NCBI GenBank assembly: GCA_019752295.1
Contig: JAIEMK010000038.1
Span: 1 to 64,000, forward strand
Direction: 5' to 3'
Source of the DNA: Chitinophagaceae bacterium
Lineage (GTDB): Bacteria > Bacteroidota > Bacteroidia > Chitinophagales > Chitinophagaceae
DNA length: 64,000 bases
Positions within the stretch are counted from its first letter, which is position 1. The number at the start of each line of letters is the position of its first letter. Shown in pieces: positions 36,132-43,981 of this stretch. The notes below the pieces were generated by a model, which saw nothing but the letters and a program-made list of their open reading frames with translations, searched no databases and was not told the origin of the DNA. Both the position numbers and the translations under genes were made by a program.

Positions 36132-36779
36132 ATGCAATATTTCGAAAATTTTTCGGTGGGTAAACATAGTGAAGAAAAGATTTTGAGTGAAGCATCATTT
36201 ATTCATGAAACCTGTATTATCAGAGAGAGTTCTGTGGGAGATTGGGTATCGCTTGACAGGAATACCTGTTTAATTGAATCCAGTATCGACGACTATAGTT
36301 ATGCCGATGGCGATGTACAAATCATTTACTCAGAAATCGGAAAATACTGTTCCATTGCAAATAGTGTTAGAATTAATCCGGGAAATCATCCTAAATGGAG
36401 GGTTACACAACACCATATGACTTACCGCAGAAAACAGTATCAACTAGACAGCGAGGATGATCTTGATTTTTTTAAATGGCGAAGGGATCAGAAATGTATA
36501 ATTGGTCATGATGTTTGGATCGGACATGCAGCAGTAATTATGCCAGGGGTTCGTATTGGTACGGGAGCTGTAATTGGTTCAGGAGCTGTAGTAACAAAAG
36601 AGATAGGTCCGTATGAAATTGCAGTGGGAGTACCTGCAAGAGTTATAAAAAAACGTTTCGATGATAACACAATTGCAAAATTGCTGAAATCTGAATGGTG
36701 GAACTGGGATAGGGCTACTCTCGAGAACAATTTTAAAGACCTTTTTGATTTGGATCTTTTTTTAAAAGTACACTGTTAA
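36132..36779 (+). CDS. Phosphonate-locus hexapeptide-repeat acyltransferase
   Basis: The 215 residues form a left-handed beta-helix acyltransferase of the xenobiotic/chloramphenicol type: an N-terminal helix turn series, [18 protein letters not shown] (candidate catalytic His), then [20 protein letters not shown] and [20 protein letters not shown]. It fits the phosphonate-associated group TIGR03308. It may acetylate aminophosphonates, like PhnO in E. coli; untested. 9 bases after the 2H gene. Confidence 0.85.
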   Translation: MQYFENFSVGKHSEEKILSEASFIHETCIIRESSVGDWVSLDRNTCLIESSIDDYSYADGDVQIIYSEIGKYCSIANSVRINPGNHPKWRVTQHHMTYRRKQYQLDSEDDLDFFKWRRDQKCIIGHDVWIGHAAVIMPGVRIGTGAVIGSGAVVTKEIGPYEIAVGVPARVIKKRFDDNTIAKLLKSEWWNWDRATLENNFKDLFDLDLFLKVHC

Positions 36780-36787
36780 TTCGTTTT

Positions 36788-37705
36788 ATGAAAATAAGAA
36801 TCATTATTGCTTTCTGTATCATTTCAATTGCATTACTCTCTTGTAAAGGCAAACCTAAAAATAATGGTATGCCCGAAAAATTGATTATTGCATTATTTGG
36901 AGGTGATAACCCGGGCCAGTTGAAATCTAAAGTGGAGCCATTTAGAAAATATCTTTCTGCAAAACTGCATACCGAGGTAGAATTCCTTTTTACCTCCGAC
37001 TATGCTGCAGTTATTCAAGCTATAAGATCAAAAAAAGTGCATATGGCAGAATTAACTCCATTTGCGTACGTTATTGCTACACAGAAACCCGGCCTGAAAC
37101 CCTTAGTGATTCTAGGTATGAATGGCAGCCCCAGCTTATATCACAGCGTAATCATTGCCGATCCTAAAAAAGGAATTAAAACAATTGAGGATCTCAAAAA
37201 ACACGCAAAGGAATTAACGCTCAGCTTTGGAGACCCCGCATCAACTTCCGGTCATTTGATTCCCAGAAACTATTTGATCTCAATTGGCTTGGATCCGGGC
37301 AACAAAGCATTTAAAGAAATGATGTTCTCTGGTAATCATACAGCAACTATTATGAACGTAGCTTCGGGAAAAGTAGACATTGGTTGCTCGAATCTGGATT
37401 TGTCGATGGAACTTTTATTGCGCCAGGGAATCATTAAAAAAGAAGCCGTTGTAGTTTTATGGATCTCTGCACCAATTATCAATAATGCAATCGTAATCAG
37501 AGATGATATCAGTAATACGGTAAGTGAACAAATAAAAAACATTTATCTCAATCTTGCAAAGGATGCACCGGATGTATTTCAAAGTATGAATAGTACTTAT
37601 TATCCCAATGCAAAAGAGATGAGTTATGTACCCGCGCAGGATTCTAGTTACGATTCACTCCGAAAAATCGCTGGGTCTATTAAGGACTTAAATTTTACAA
37701 AGTAA
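36788..37705 (+). CDS. phnD: Phosphonate ABC transporter substrate-binding lipoprotein PhnD
   Basis: The 305 residues include a lipobox (LLSC, Cys19) and the PhnD/SsuA-like fold: ALFGGDNPGQLKSKVEPFRK, MAELTPFAYV, SFGDPASTSGHLIPRNYL (phosphonate-binding loop) and GKVDIGCSNLDL. It is anchored in the inner membrane outer leaflet and delivers phosphonate to PhnCEE. 8 bases after the acyltransferase. Confidence 0.94.
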   Translation: MKIRIIIAFCIISIALLSCKGKPKNNGMPEKLIIALFGGDNPGQLKSKVEPFRKYLSAKLHTEVEFLFTSDYAAVIQAIRSKKVHMAELTPFAYVIATQKPGLKPLVILGMNGSPSLYHSVIIADPKKGIKTIEDLKKHAKELTLSFGDPASTSGHLIPRNYLISIGLDPGNKAFKEMMFSGNHTATIMNVASGKVDIGCSNLDLSMELLLRQGIIKKEAVVVLWISAPIINNAIVIRDDISNTVSEQIKNIYLNLAKDAPDVFQSMNSTYYPNAKEMSYVPAQDSSYDSLRKIAGSIKDLNFTK

Positions 37706-37712
37706 ATATTGC

Positions 37713-38516
37713 ATGATACAGGTAAAAAATTTAAGTAAGACTTTAAAGAACGGTCACAAGGTTTTGGATGGAATCAGTTTTACTGTTAACAAGGGAGAGT
37801 TTGTTGGTATTCTCGGACCCAGCGGTGCAGGTAAAACACTAACCATAAGATGCCTCAATGGCTTGTTAAAGCCCGATTCCGGTGAAGTGATTATTGATAT
37901 AGGCAATAAGCAATATGATATCTGTAAAGTGTCTAAAAAAGAATTAAGACAAATCAGACAAAAAATTGGATTGATATTTCAGGGATATCATCTGGTAAAA
38001 AGGTCTAGCGTTTTAGAAAATGTACTCATCGGAAAACTGGGGCAAATTAGTACGCTCAGAAGTATTTTTTTTGGTTTCAATGATGCGGAAGCTGCAGAAG
38101 CAATAAAAGCTTTGGAAAGAGTTAATATGCAATCCAAAGCGGGCAGACTGGTTGCAGGACTTAGTGGTGGAGAAATGCAAAGAGTTGCAATAGCGCGCGC
38201 TTTGTTTCAGTCGCCCGGTTTTTTGATTGCAGATGAACCCATTTCGAATCTTGACCCCAGCAATTCGCATATTATCATGAAAATGATTAAACCATTGTCG
38301 GAAAATATTCCTGTGATTGGTGTATTTCATCAGCCTGAACTAACTGCAAAATATTGCACAAGGGTTATTGCCATCAAAGAAGGAAAACTAATCTATGATG
38401 GTGATCCTAAACTTACCAATCAACAATTAGTAGAGATTTATGGTGAGGAATTAAATCAATTACAGGAAGAATTAATTGTGTCGAACGAAATCAGTAATCA
38501 TGCGCCTGTTGAATAG
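37713..38516 (+). CDS. phnC: Phosphonate ABC transporter ATPase PhnC
   Basis: The 267 residues contain Walker A GPSGAGKTLT, Q-loop GLIFQGYHLVKRSSVLENVL (typical PhnC), signature LSGGEMQRVAIARAL and Walker B LIADEPISNLDP. It energises import. 7 bases after phnD. Confidence 0.95.
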   Translation: MIQVKNLSKTLKNGHKVLDGISFTVNKGEFVGILGPSGAGKTLTIRCLNGLLKPDSGEVIIDIGNKQYDICKVSKKELRQIRQKIGLIFQGYHLVKRSSVLENVLIGKLGQISTLRSIFFGFNDAEAAEAIKALERVNMQSKAGRLVAGLSGGEMQRVAIARALFQSPGFLIADEPISNLDPSNSHIIMKMIKPLSENIPVIGVFHQPELTAKYCTRVIAIKEGKLIYDGDPKLTNQQLVEIYGEELNQLQEELIVSNEISNHAPVE

Positions 38517-39288
38517 TCAAATCAAAAAAAGATTGATGCAGTTTGCCGGACTAATCGTTCTGGCAAGCATTACCTATGCCTCGGCCATTTCGTGTGGATT
38601 TAACCTACACTCATTAAGTGAAGGACTCATCAAAGGAGGGCTCTTCTTTATTAATTTTTTTCCCCCCGATTGGTCGGTCTTTGGAGAAATGCTGCTTGCG
38701 GCCATTGAATCGATTGTTATTGCATTTGTAGGCACCGTGATCGGCCTGCTTTTTTCGATCATTATCGCATTTCTTGCAGCAGCAAATATTACCAACAAAT
38801 GGGTGAGAAATGCTGCCAGATTAATTATTGGAGTAGAACGATCTATACCGGAAATATTACTATTGCTGATTTTGGTATCTGCCTATGGGCTGGGCGCTTT
38901 ATCTGGCGTGTTTGCTTTAGCATTGGGTTGTATAGGAATGCTTGGCAAATTGTTAGCCGACAGTATTGAAGAAATTGATTCAGCTACCCTCGAAGCTATC
39001 CAATGTGTAGGCGCAAATAAAATTCAGGTAATTTGGTTCGGAATAATACCTCAATTAAAAAATAGAATCATTAGCTATACACTTTTTCGGTTTGAATGGA
39101 ATATCAGGCTCTCTGTAATTTTAGGAGCTATCGGCGCAGGTGGTATTGGGTATGAGTTGGACTTCGCTTTTAATATGTTGCAGTATCAACGTGCAGGATC
39201 CGCTTTTGTAGTAATTGTGATAATGGTGCTGGCTATAGAACAAACTTCAGAATTTATCCGACATCAATTTAATATTCAAACGGTTTGA
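38500..39288 (+). CDS. phnE: Phosphonate ABC transporter permease PhnE (first)
   Basis: The 262-residue permease has about six transmembrane helices and a BPD_transp_1 EAA loop (LEAIQCVGANKIQVIWFGIIPQ) before GAIGAGGIGYELD. ATG 38500 overlaps phnC by 17 bases; the frame extended to 38476 lies deeper in phnC. It pairs with the second permease. Confidence 0.92.
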   Translation: MRLLNSQIKKRLMQFAGLIVLASITYASAISCGFNLHSLSEGLIKGGLFFINFFPPDWSVFGEMLLAAIESIVIAFVGTVIGLLFSIIIAFLAAANITNKWVRNAARLIIGVERSIPEILLLLILVSAYGLGALSGVFALALGCIGMLGKLLADSIEEIDSATLEAIQCVGANKIQVIWFGIIPQLKNRIISYTLFRFEWNIRLSVILGAIGAGGIGYELDFAFNMLQYQRAGSAFVVIVIMVLAIEQTSEFIRHQFNIQTV

Positions 39289-40097
39289 AAAAAGAAATTC
39301 AATTGCAGACTCAGGCAACAATCTTTAAAAAGAAAATAGTAGTTTCTATACTTTTCTTATTGATCGTAATATTTGCTTGCATCTATATCAAGTTGAATCC
39401 AATATTGTTTTTTACAGAGTTCCATTTTTTGTCGGATTTATTAAACGAAATGATGCCCCCAAATTATCAGGTCATCTGGAACGATTCGAATACTTTTAAT
39501 GCGATTGGACAAACCCTTTCGATGGCATTTTTAGGAACCCTGATTGGAGGCCTTGTATCTTTAGTTCTTAGTTTTTTTGCAGCTTCCACTACCATGCATT
39601 TGCTTCTGGTACGGTGGCTGATTACGACAATGATATCACTGATCAGATCTATACCGAGTATTGTTTTTATTTTGATCTTTATAATTGCAGTAGGTATTGG
39701 CCCCTTTGCGGGTGTATTAACCCTAATATTTATTACGATTGGCACTTTTGGTAAATTGTTTACAGAAATGCTGGAACACACTGACAGAGCTTCTTCTGAA
39801 GGATTAAATTCTGTTGGTGCAAGTAAAATACAAGTCATCAGATACGCCATCCTGCCCGAAATTCAACCGGCTGTTATATCCAATTTTTTATACGCATTTG
39901 ATATTAATCTCCGAACAGCAATTGGGTTGGGAATTTTTGGTGGAGGTGGTTTGGGTTATCAGTTATATATGGCTATCAGGGTGCTACACTATAAAGATGT
40001 ACTGGCTCTGATCATAATAATTATATGTTTGGTAATTTCTATTGAGAAAATTTCAGATGGATTGAGAAACTTTATATTTAAGGAAGGAAAATTGTAA
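39285..40097 (+). CDS. phnE: Phosphonate ABC transporter permease PhnE (second)
   Basis: The 270 residues have five to six transmembrane helices and an EAA loop SEGLNSVGASKIQVIRYAIL, then GIFGGGGLGYQLYMAI. It starts within the first permease stop (4-base overlap). The two permeases are only moderately alike and probably form a heterodimer. Confidence 0.92.
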   Translation: MKKEIQLQTQATIFKKKIVVSILFLLIVIFACIYIKLNPILFFTEFHFLSDLLNEMMPPNYQVIWNDSNTFNAIGQTLSMAFLGTLIGGLVSLVLSFFAASTTMHLLLVRWLITTMISLIRSIPSIVFILIFIIAVGIGPFAGVLTLIFITIGTFGKLFTEMLEHTDRASSEGLNSVGASKIQVIRYAILPEIQPAVISNFLYAFDINLRTAIGLGIFGGGGLGYQLYMAIRVLHYKDVLALIIIIICLVISIEKISDGLRNFIFKEGKL

Positions 40098-40112
40098 GAC
40101 TAAATTTAAATT

Positions 40113-41462
40113 ATGAAAGATGCTAAATTGTTAACAGAAGGAGATATCAATCAGTCTGCATCCAGATCAGAATGGTATAAAACGATCGGTTCTACAGAAG
40201 CAATCAATTGGTTGGAAAGAGATGCTGACAGTTTTTTGCACCAGGCTCTTTCAACACCTTGCTTACAACTCATTGAATCTTGCGAAGGAATTTATATTAT
40301 TGATGCTAATGGTAAAAAGTATATGGACTTTCATGGGAACAATGTTCACCAGATTGGTTACCGTAATCCGGAAGTGATCGAAAAAGTAAAACAGCAATTA
40401 GATATACTCCCGTTTTCACCACGCCGTTATACCAATAAACCTGCGATTGAGTTAGCAGAAAAATTGAGCAGTTTATTGCCTAATGGGTTTAACAGGGTTT
40501 TATTTGCTCCGGGTGGTACAAGCGTTATCGGGATTGCTTTGAAGTTGGCAAGAGTGGTTACCGGAAAGCACAAAATTATTTCTCTCCGCGATTCTTTTCA
40601 TGGTGCTTCAATGGATGCTATTGCTGCAGGAGGGGAGGAACAATTTAAACAAGGACTTGGACCTCTAATGCCCGGTGTAACATATATAGATCCACCTCTT
40701 AGTTATCGAAATAAATATGCTTCAACAGGTAATGATATTGAGTATGCCAATCAATTAGAAACGGAGATAAAAAATAATGAAGGAGAAATCGGTGCATTTA
40801 TTATTGAAACCATTCGAAATACGGATGTGCAAATTCCTTCAAAAGCTTACTGGAAAAGGATTAGAGAGATTTGCAATGAATATCAAGTATTGTTGATTTT
40901 GGATGAAATACCCATAGCTTTTGGCAGAACCGGAAAAATGTTTGCTTTTGAACACTATGGTATTGAGCCCGATATTATTTGTTTGGGAAAAGGATTAGGT
41001 GCTGGTATCATTCCAATTGCAGCCATGGTTGCGAGAGATGCTTATAACATAGCAACCGATATTTCTCTTGGCCATTATACACACGAAAAAAGCCCTCTTG
41101 GTGCAGTAGCAGCTCTTGGAATGTTATCGTTCATTGAATCAACCGATTTACTCCGTAAAGTGCAGGAGGACGAAATATTTGTAAGAGAACAATTATATTT
41201 CTTACAACAGAAACACGAGATCATTGCTGATATCAGAGGAATTGGACTAATGTGGGGGATTGAACTCGTAAAAAATAAAGACACTAAGGAAAAAGCAATA
41301 GAGGAAGCAGAAAAAGTAATGTATTACTGTTTGAAGAATGGATTAAGTTTTAAAGTTTCGCAGGGCAATGTATTGCAACTTTGTCCCCCGCTGGTGATTA
41401 CAAGAGATCAGTTAATGGATGCATTTAGGATTATTGATGAAGCTATTGCTGCTTTAAATTAA
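40113..41462 (+). CDS. Class III aminotransferase-fold PLP enzyme of the phosphonate operon
   Basis: The 449 residues have a class III aminotransferase fold: PLP lysine in CLGKGLGAG (Lys293), Asp in LILDEIPIAFGRTG (Asp264), and FHGASMDAIAAGG. Two motifs deviate from ordinary transaminases: the usual GTEA-type phosphate loop reads FAPGGTSVIGIALKLAR, and the usual DEVQ is DEIP. This family includes transaminases and PLP lyases such as the (R)-1-hydroxy-2-aminoethylphosphonate ammonia-lyase PbfA. It probably acts on an aminophosphonate before or beside the complex; exact reaction unknown. It is the last gene of the operon, 15 bases after phnE2. Confidence 0.8.
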   Translation: MKDAKLLTEGDINQSASRSEWYKTIGSTEAINWLERDADSFLHQALSTPCLQLIESCEGIYIIDANGKKYMDFHGNNVHQIGYRNPEVIEKVKQQLDILPFSPRRYTNKPAIELAEKLSSLLPNGFNRVLFAPGGTSVIGIALKLARVVTGKHKIISLRDSFHGASMDAIAAGGEEQFKQGLGPLMPGVTYIDPPLSYRNKYASTGNDIEYANQLETEIKNNEGEIGAFIIETIRNTDVQIPSKAYWKRIREICNEYQVLLILDEIPIAFGRTGKMFAFEHYGIEPDIICLGKGLGAGIIPIAAMVARDAYNIATDISLGHYTHEKSPLGAVAALGMLSFIESTDLLRKVQEDEIFVREQLYFLQQKHEIIADIRGIGLMWGIELVKNKDTKEKAIEEAEKVMYYCLKNGLSFKVSQGNVLQLCPPLVITRDQLMDAFRIIDEAIAALN

Positions 41463-41463
41463 A

Positions 41464-41505
41464 GCACCCGAACGAAATTACTTTAAAGTATTTTCATTCA
41501 GGTGC
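41464..41505. terminator. Long imperfect hairpin between convergent operons
   Basis: GCACCCGAACGAAA and TTTTCATTCAGGTGC arms pair over about 20 bp around a central ACTTTAAAGT, two bases after the PLP enzyme stop. It is 28 bases before the stop of the opposing phosphoesterase gene. Neither side has a strong U-tract, so efficiency is uncertain. Confidence 0.6.
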
Positions 41506-41533
41506 CTGATTGAAATTTCTATTGATTAATTAA

Positions 41534-43960
41534 TTATTTATCGCCCATTGCATTCGTTTTTACAAATGCTGCTCTCTTGGGTGCTGGAGCAACGGCATCC
41601 AAACCCTTCACGGCTTTCCAAAGCACTTCGTTAAACGCTTTACTGTCAACTCTGTCTTCTTTGGTAAAATCAAATAATTCACTTTTCCGCTGCCATGCAC
41701 TTTCCTGCTGATTTTTTTCATTGATATCTGTCTGTAAAGGCTTTGCAGTAAATGCGGTTAAATCGGCATTGTGACTAAAGCTCCTGTACATAGGCGTTGC
41801 GGCGGCATCATACTGACTCATTGGAGGAATTCCTAAAATTAATTCTATAGTTCTTAGCATGCCTGAAGTGGAATAGAGTGTATGATCTACAAAATGACGC
41901 TTCACAAAGCCCCCTGCTACATATGCAGTTGATCTGTGTGCATCCACGTGATCAGCTCCATCCTGCGCATCATCTTCCAAAATAAATACAGCCGATTCTT
42001 TCCATACCGGACTCTTGCTTAAGTATTCAATAAACATACCGATTGCTAAATCATTATCTGCCACATGTGCAAATGGGGTAGGCCTTCCTTTACTCAATCC
42101 TTCTGTGTGGTCGTTAATAATACGAAGTGTATTCAATTGAGGAAGTGCATTGATAGCAACCAATGAATCGAAATCTCTTTTCCACTGACCTACTCTGGTA
42201 GTATCTCTTATTTTTTGATCCCAGCTTGTGTAATAGGTGCAAAAATGATCTTTTAATACCGGAATATTGGGCTTGTAGTCATCGGCAAACTCTCCATAAG
42301 TGCGATAACTTACTCCGGCCCTTTTACAATGATCCCAGATAAATCCTTTTTTATTATTGGCAATCGCGCGATTTCCCTCTGCATCATAATCTCCACCACG
42401 TCCACCATAACTGGTAACCCAGGTCTTCTCTAAATAATCATTCGAATAAGCCGCCATACTCCAATTATGCCCGTCGGCACTCACTTCCCCGTCAACATAA
42501 AAATTGTCCAGCAAAACAAACTCGCGCGAAATGGCGTGCAGATTAGGCGTTATTTTTTCACCAAACAAACAAAGTTTCGGATCTCCGTTCCCCTCTGGCA
42601 TGTCTCCCAATACCTGATCGTATGTTCTATTCTCTTTAACAATATAAAACACGTATTTGATGGGCGAGCTATCGCCAATTTTCATTGGTATGGGATTGCC
42701 TTGTTCACCCTCAGAGATTAATTCTTTTGTTTTTGTATAAGGAGTGTTCTTATAAACTGCTTCAGAATATTCGCTTAGTAACTTTTCGGTTGGTTCATCA
42801 ATGATCAATAAATTTCCTTTAAATAGCCCGCCAATATATTCTACTTCCTTTGGCTTTGAGGTATCGCCCTTCTGAAAACTAAGATCAATATTATTTGTTA
42901 TCGGATTAGGACCATCGGGATTTGCATAAGAAGTAAAGCCCTTTCCATTGGCTACAAATATTTTTTTACCGATTGTTTTTACTGCAGTAGGATACCAACC
43001 TACAGGTATAAATCCTTTTGAACTACTCTTTCCCGGAATGCTTACATCAAATACGGTTAAACAGTTATTATCTGCATTGGCGATATACAAAGTCTTCTCA
43101 TCACTACTTAATGCAACAGAATTGGTAGTAGATCCATTTGGAGCATCAGGGTATAATGCCGCATTCAATGTTTCTATTACCTGCTTTGTTTTGATGTTGA
43201 TGATCGAAACCGTGTTGTCGTTGGCATTGGCAATAAAAAGAAATTTACCTGATTTTGTTAAACAAAAATCATTGGGATTACTTCCCACTTCAATTTCACT
43301 TGTAATTTTTTTTGAGTCTGTGTTATAGATCAACACTTTTCCGGCTCCCCAACAACTGATGTATAACTCTGTTTTGTCGTTCGATAATAAGCAGGTATAA
43401 GCTTCAGCAGGGAGTTTGATTTTTTCGATCGTTGCCTTCGTTTTTAGGTTGATTGTATAAAGTGCATTATTGTCCTTGGTAACCACGTACAACAAATTTT
43501 TTGCATCATCTATATCCAAGCCTGCAGGTGAAATGCGTTCAGGCCATTTTTTCCCTAATACAATACTGTCTATAAGCACCAGCTTGTTTTTTTGCACTGC
43601 ATATTTCAATATCCAGTTATCGTTTCCTCCTGAAGCGTATAAGAATTTTTCGTCTGCACTAAATTTTAAACCCAACCAAGCTTTAGCAATGCTTATTTCA
43701 TCTGCAATTTTTTCTTTTGCAATATCAATCAATTGCAACGACTGCTTACCCTGACCATTATTGGTAACTGCCATCCATTTTTTTGATGAAGAGATAGCCA
43801 GATTCAATGGTAAGTCGCCAAGTTGAAGGCTTTTACCAACAGGGGTTAATGACCAGCCATTAGGGAGTTCTACTCTTTGCTTTTTTACAACTTCATTCAA
43901 CTGCGAATAACCTGCACTATAACAGATCAAGGCAATAAAAAAAACAGACAACTTTTTCAT
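41534..43960 (-). CDS. Secreted bifunctional YncE-like beta-propeller / phosphoesterase protein (copy 2)
   Basis: The 808 residues are collinear with the protein at 3853-6276 and clearly paralogous (e.g. the shared GGNDNWILKYAV, IANADNN, PMKIGDSSPIKYVFYIVKENRTYDQ, DGEVSADGHNWSM, ILEDDAQDGADHVDAHR, STSGMLRTIELIL). A signal peptide ends near GYSQ. All phosphoesterase motifs are kept. It follows a TonB receptor by 21 bases, so both are probably co-transcribed, and it converges on the phn operon. Substrate unknown. Confidence 0.88.
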   Translation of the reverse strand: MKKLSVFFIALICYSAGYSQLNEVVKKQRVELPNGWSLTPVGKSLQLGDLPLNLAISSSKKWMAVTNNGQGKQSLQLIDIAKEKIADEISIAKAWLGLKFSADEKFLYASGGNDNWILKYAVQKNKLVLIDSIVLGKKWPERISPAGLDIDDAKNLLYVVTKDNNALYTINLKTKATIEKIKLPAEAYTCLLSNDKTELYISCWGAGKVLIYNTDSKKITSEIEVGSNPNDFCLTKSGKFLFIANANDNTVSIINIKTKQVIETLNAALYPDAPNGSTTNSVALSSDEKTLYIANADNNCLTVFDVSIPGKSSSKGFIPVGWYPTAVKTIGKKIFVANGKGFTSYANPDGPNPITNNIDLSFQKGDTSKPKEVEYIGGLFKGNLLIIDEPTEKLLSEYSEAVYKNTPYTKTKELISEGEQGNPIPMKIGDSSPIKYVFYIVKENRTYDQVLGDMPEGNGDPKLCLFGEKITPNLHAISREFVLLDNFYVDGEVSADGHNWSMAAYSNDYLEKTWVTSYGGRGGDYDAEGNRAIANNKKGFIWDHCKRAGVSYRTYGEFADDYKPNIPVLKDHFCTYYTSWDQKIRDTTRVGQWKRDFDSLVAINALPQLNTLRIINDHTEGLSKGRPTPFAHVADNDLAIGMFIEYLSKSPVWKESAVFILEDDAQDGADHVDAHRSTAYVAGGFVKRHFVDHTLYSTSGMLRTIELILGIPPMSQYDAAATPMYRSFSHNADLTAFTAKPLQTDINEKNQQESAWQRKSELFDFTKEDRVDSKAFNEVLWKAVKGLDAVAPAPKRAAFVKTNAMGDK

Positions 43961-43981
43961 ATGCTAATTGTGATTGCGGAA

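Noticed and set aside
40113-41462. PhnW (2-AEP:pyruvate transaminase)
   Set aside because: PhnW is a class V aminotransferase of about 370 residues; this protein is class III with different motifs.
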